Below, piece after piece: positions 61,594 through 64,000 of a stretch of DNA of 64,000 nt; positions within the stretch are counted from its first letter, which is position 1; every line of letters starts with the position of its first letter. The position numbers and the translations under genes are program-made. The notes below the pieces were generated by a model. It was not told the DNA's origin. It worked only from the letters and a program-made list of their open reading frames with translations, and searched no databases. Source of the stretch: an uncultured Bacteroidales bacterium (GTDB taxonomy: Bacteria; Bacteroidota; Bacteroidia; Bacteroidales; UBA932); contig CALVBH010000033.1 in NCBI GenBank assembly GCA_944325765.1, positions 1 through 64,000 on the forward strand. The letters run 5' to 3'.

Positions 61594-63801
61594 TTACTCA
61601 TATTCCACATATACCGGTCCCGTCCAGGACAACGTCCGTCCTTTACCGGCAGACACAGTGTGAACCGCTTCCCTGGAAGCATCTGATAATGCGATGCAGA
61701 GGGTAACCCGGTGTCCTCCGGCAAAGCCGTACTCTACCACAGTATATTCGCCGCTGTCCTCAAGCACATCCACCGACTCGCAGGAGTGTACCAGATTCGC
61801 GGACTGCTCCACCTGCAGGTCGTATCTTCCGTGCGTTTCCAGGCAGGAAGCGAACGTGCAGGTTTCCATATCTTTCTCCCTGACCATATAGACTGGTTCC
61901 GGACGGAGATTGAAATCGGGGTCATTGGCACCGATGCGAGCCAGGACGATTTCCGTGGACGGGGTCGTATTCACGCTCAGGCTGTACATCCTGTCTCCTG
62001 TCATCCAGGTATAGGTAGTTTTGCCTTCACCGCCTGCAGCATTGGCTTCCACCCAAAGATGCTGGTAGCCGTTTGCACTGCCAAGAGGTTTCATCTCATC
62101 CAACGCCCGTTCATACGGTACGGTCAGGCTGATCATCTGGCCGTTGTAGTGCACCGGATAGTCCCATTTGTGCTCGATATCGCTTTCCGACCTGTATACA
62201 TCCATAATCAAAGGATATTCAAGGAATGGGATATCTGTGTAGACCAACGTCCTGTGCATTTTCACCCCGTCCCAGGCGTGAGTGTCTACTGCAGAGAAGT
62301 ATTTTACGGCACCGTCAAGGTCGTAAGCATAGATGTCTGGATGATATTCCGATGACTTGTCGAAATCCTGGCCGAACTGGCAGCCTTCATCCACCACCAC
62401 TGTGTTGTGTGCCACAGTAGTCATAGCATAAGACTTGTTCTGGTGCGTATAATGCCCGTTATACTTGGCTTCTATGTTCAGGAAACGGGATGCCCCGTAG
62501 TCCGTGACTATCTCATATCCGTTGTCGTAATACGCCACGGTCAGCTTGTCGTAATGTCCGTGGCTCAGCCCGTGTGAAGTGGCCTTGAATGTCAGGAGGC
62601 TGTTCAGCCCCGGCCTTTCGGAGCGTATCAGAGCCAGGCCGCCCTCATCCCCGCTTCCTCCGTCACGATAGAGGACGCTTCCGTAGGTCATCGGCTCGGC
62701 CAGACCGTCCTGTATGCCCTTTGCCACGGCATAACCGGCATCGGAAACCAGGACTTTCTTCTGGTAGTCACGGGCCACCGAAAGCAGCTGCCTGTCAGAC
62801 TTGTCTGCGTTATAGGCGATATCCACGGCATATATCAGTTCCTGGGCATCGTATCCTTTCTCCAAGGCATCGTTGAAACGCAGGAAAACCCCATCATATG
62901 TCATTTGGAGCAGGGCATCCACGGACTTAAGGATGATGGAATCCCGGTATGAGAAAATATCCATTTCCGGCTTCACGTGGTCTATGCACTGTGCGAAAGT
63001 CACGAAAGGCCAGATGGCATATCTCAGATAATAGGCACCCTCGGTAAAATAGCCGTCCGGAGAGAAAAGCCGGTCGAGCTGCAGGATGAAACCTCCGTTT
63101 TTTCCTGTCTTGTCGGAGCCGTACAGAGCCTGGTCCACGAGATTGTCGTCACCCATCACCATCCCTATCATTCCCACGGCAGCTGTAGCCCAGGTGCCGT
63201 GGTTGTGCATCTTGTTGAACACCTTGTTGTTGGCACGGTTATCCGGAGTCCCGTTCATTATGAAGTCCGCGACCTGGTAAAACAGGTTCTTTTCTATGTA
63301 TCTGCGATCCTTTTCGGAAAGGAAGTCGTAGACGCAGTCGTATGCCACCGAAGTATGCACGAGCCATACGCTCTCATTCAGAGTCTGCCAGAAAATTTTG
63401 CCAGGAGTGGATGAAAGTCCGAGAGGGTGGTAGCCGAGCGTGGGATACATCTTTGCGTATGCCAGAAGTATGTCCCGGACCTTGCGGGCATAAACCTCAT
63501 CGCCGGTAAGTTGCCAGGCTATGCCACAGTTGTACATATCATAGTAATTCTGCTTGTGCGCCTCGTGGCTGTAGCCTCCGCCGCCATCTTTCGGCTGCGG
63601 TACGCAGAGAGTCCTTTTCACTGCAGCATCGGCATCGCACATCAGGTCCTGTACGGACGCATCGAACTGCGGGACGGTCCCTGAAGTAGCCTTGATCTGC
63701 CGGACGCCTTCACGGGTCAGAAGCAGAGTCGGATGTGTCACCTCCGCCGATGCTGACAGCGAAACACACAAGACAAAAACGGTTAAAACATATCTTATCA
63801 T
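61594..63801 (-). CDS. PL17-type oligoalginate lyase
   Basis: 735-aa exported enzyme with a signal peptide (about residues 1-19, ending ASAEV). An alpha/alpha-toroid half runs to about residue 380, then a beta-sheet half of heparinase II/III type. Known PL17 active-site residues have clear counterparts: Asn-His in KMHNHGTWA (near 199), Tyr in TEGAYYLRYA (near 257) and His in SHGLSHGHYD (near 412). PL17 enzymes release unsaturated monouronate from alginate oligomers, mostly in the periplasm. Its ATG overlaps the stop of the upstream gene (TAATG). Confidence 0.93.
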   Translation of the reverse strand: MIRYVLTVFVLCVSLSASAEVTHPTLLLTREGVRQIKATSGTVPQFDASVQDLMCDADAAVKRTLCVPQPKDGGGGYSHEAHKQNYYDMYNCGIAWQLTGDEVYARKVRDILLAYAKMYPTLGYHPLGLSSTPGKIFWQTLNESVWLVHTSVAYDCVYDFLSEKDRRYIEKNLFYQVADFIMNGTPDNRANNKVFNKMHNHGTWATAAVGMIGMVMGDDNLVDQALYGSDKTGKNGGFILQLDRLFSPDGYFTEGAYYLRYAIWPFVTFAQCIDHVKPEMDIFSYRDSIILKSVDALLQMTYDGVFLRFNDALEKGYDAQELIYAVDIAYNADKSDRQLLSVARDYQKKVLVSDAGYAVAKGIQDGLAEPMTYGSVLYRDGGSGDEGGLALIRSERPGLNSLLTFKATSHGLSHGHYDKLTVAYYDNGYEIVTDYGASRFLNIEAKYNGHYTHQNKSYAMTTVAHNTVVVDEGCQFGQDFDKSSEYHPDIYAYDLDGAVKYFSAVDTHAWDGVKMHRTLVYTDIPFLEYPLIMDVYRSESDIEHKWDYPVHYNGQMISLTVPYERALDEMKPLGSANGYQHLWVEANAAGGEGKTTYTWMTGDRMYSLSVNTTPSTEIVLARIGANDPDFNLRPEPVYMVREKDMETCTFASCLETHGRYDLQVEQSANLVHSCESVDVLEDSGEYTVVEYGFAGGHRVTLCIALSDASREAVHTVSAGKGRTLSWTGPVYVEYE

Positions 63802-64000
63802 TATAATTCGATTTTTCTGTTTGACAGGATAGTGCCTGAGTTCTCGAAGCTAAGGTCCGAAACAGTGATCTTCTCCCACGGGGCATCATCAAGCCTGACG
63901 GCATAGCCGCCACGTCCGCTGTCTATGAAGTCACAGCCTGTGATTTCGAGAATCTGGGCACCGATGATGCGGATGACTGAGCCGCGGACCTTGTTGCAGC
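63801..64000 (-). CDS. C-terminal fragment of a beta-helix-like protein (partial)
   Basis: Only the last 65 codons lie in the window; the gene enters from the right edge and ends TAA at 63803-63801. The visible part has short repeated turns (VRGSVIRIIGAQILEITGC, then ITVSDLSFENSG) as in right-handed beta-helices. It may be the end of a DUF4957/DUF5123-type binding protein or a second PL6-like lyase; neither can be chosen here. The stop shares one base with the PL17 start, so the two are translated together. Confidence 0.7.
   Translation of the reverse strand, partial: CNKVRGSVIRIIGAQILEITGCDFIDSGRGGYAVRLDDAPWEKITVSDLSFENSGTILSNRKIEL

Overview
The window looks like a chromosomal segment of a Bacteroidales bacterium with moderately high GC. 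Four observations support this: promoters of the Bacteroidetes type (TTTG/TTG about 20 nt upstream of TAnnTTTG), Mfa-type fimbrillin lipoproteins, a division/cell-wall cluster without murF or ddl, and a Bacteroidetes-style alginate utilisation locus. Genus cannot be fixed from the sequence. A Rikenellaceae or Cryptobacteroides-like lineage is a guess. I see no rRNA, tRNA, CRISPR array or transposase.

1-18.3 kb is mostly housekeeping. The 5' end of a divergent M23-type peptidase gene is followed on the plus strand by alaS, a gene joining an LptF/LptG-type permease in frame to methionyl-tRNA formyltransferase, thiN, ilvA, ilvE, queH, an exbB-exbD-tonB energy-transducing set, an rluB-type pseudouridine synthase with a repetitive basic N-terminus, era, parC/gyrA-like and aroK. 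recJ converges on aroK and overlaps it by 8 bp.

18.4-34.3 kb is a 10-gene surface-fimbria (type V pilus) locus behind one clear promoter. It holds a DUF3575-type outer-membrane protein, a DUF5119-type lipoprotein, four tandem paralogous fimbrillin lipoproteins, two more divergent fimbrillin-like lipoproteins, and two very large lipoproteins (1196 and 921 aa). The large proteins carry three copies of a FISUMP-like C-terminal module and are the best candidates for tip or adhesin subunits.

34.4-51.8 kb is the dcw cluster: mraZ, rsmH, ftsL-like, ftsI, murE, mraY, murD, ftsW, murG, murC, ftsQ, ftsA, ftsZ, then gltX one base after ftsZ. Four TGGAA boxes at exact 10-bp period lie at the mraZ promoter, as expected for MraZ autoregulation. 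Several strong inverted repeats sit in the gaps: a 92-nt branched palindrome between mraY and murD, a 16-bp palindrome before murE, and five hairpins in a row after gltX.

51.9-64 kb is an alginate-type polysaccharide utilisation locus, nearly all on the minus strand: a GntR/FCD regulator, a jelly-roll lyase-like lipoprotein, a PL6-type lyase, a large IPT-containing glycan-binding-like lipoprotein with a 47-aa peptide gene just upstream, an SDR (likely DEH reductase), an MFS transporter, a KdgF-like cupin, a PL17-type oligoalginate lyase, and the 3' end of another beta-helix-like gene. One esterase gene runs on the plus strand. A perfect 14-bp ATTGGTTAACCAAT palindrome in the divergent PL6/esterase promoter region fits the operator type of the neighbouring GntR regulator. 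No SusC/SusD pair lies within the window; it may lie beyond the right edge. The inferred flow is extracellular cutting by PL6 and possibly the jelly-roll protein, exolytic cutting by PL17, ring opening by KdgF, import by the MFS carrier and reduction by the SDR.
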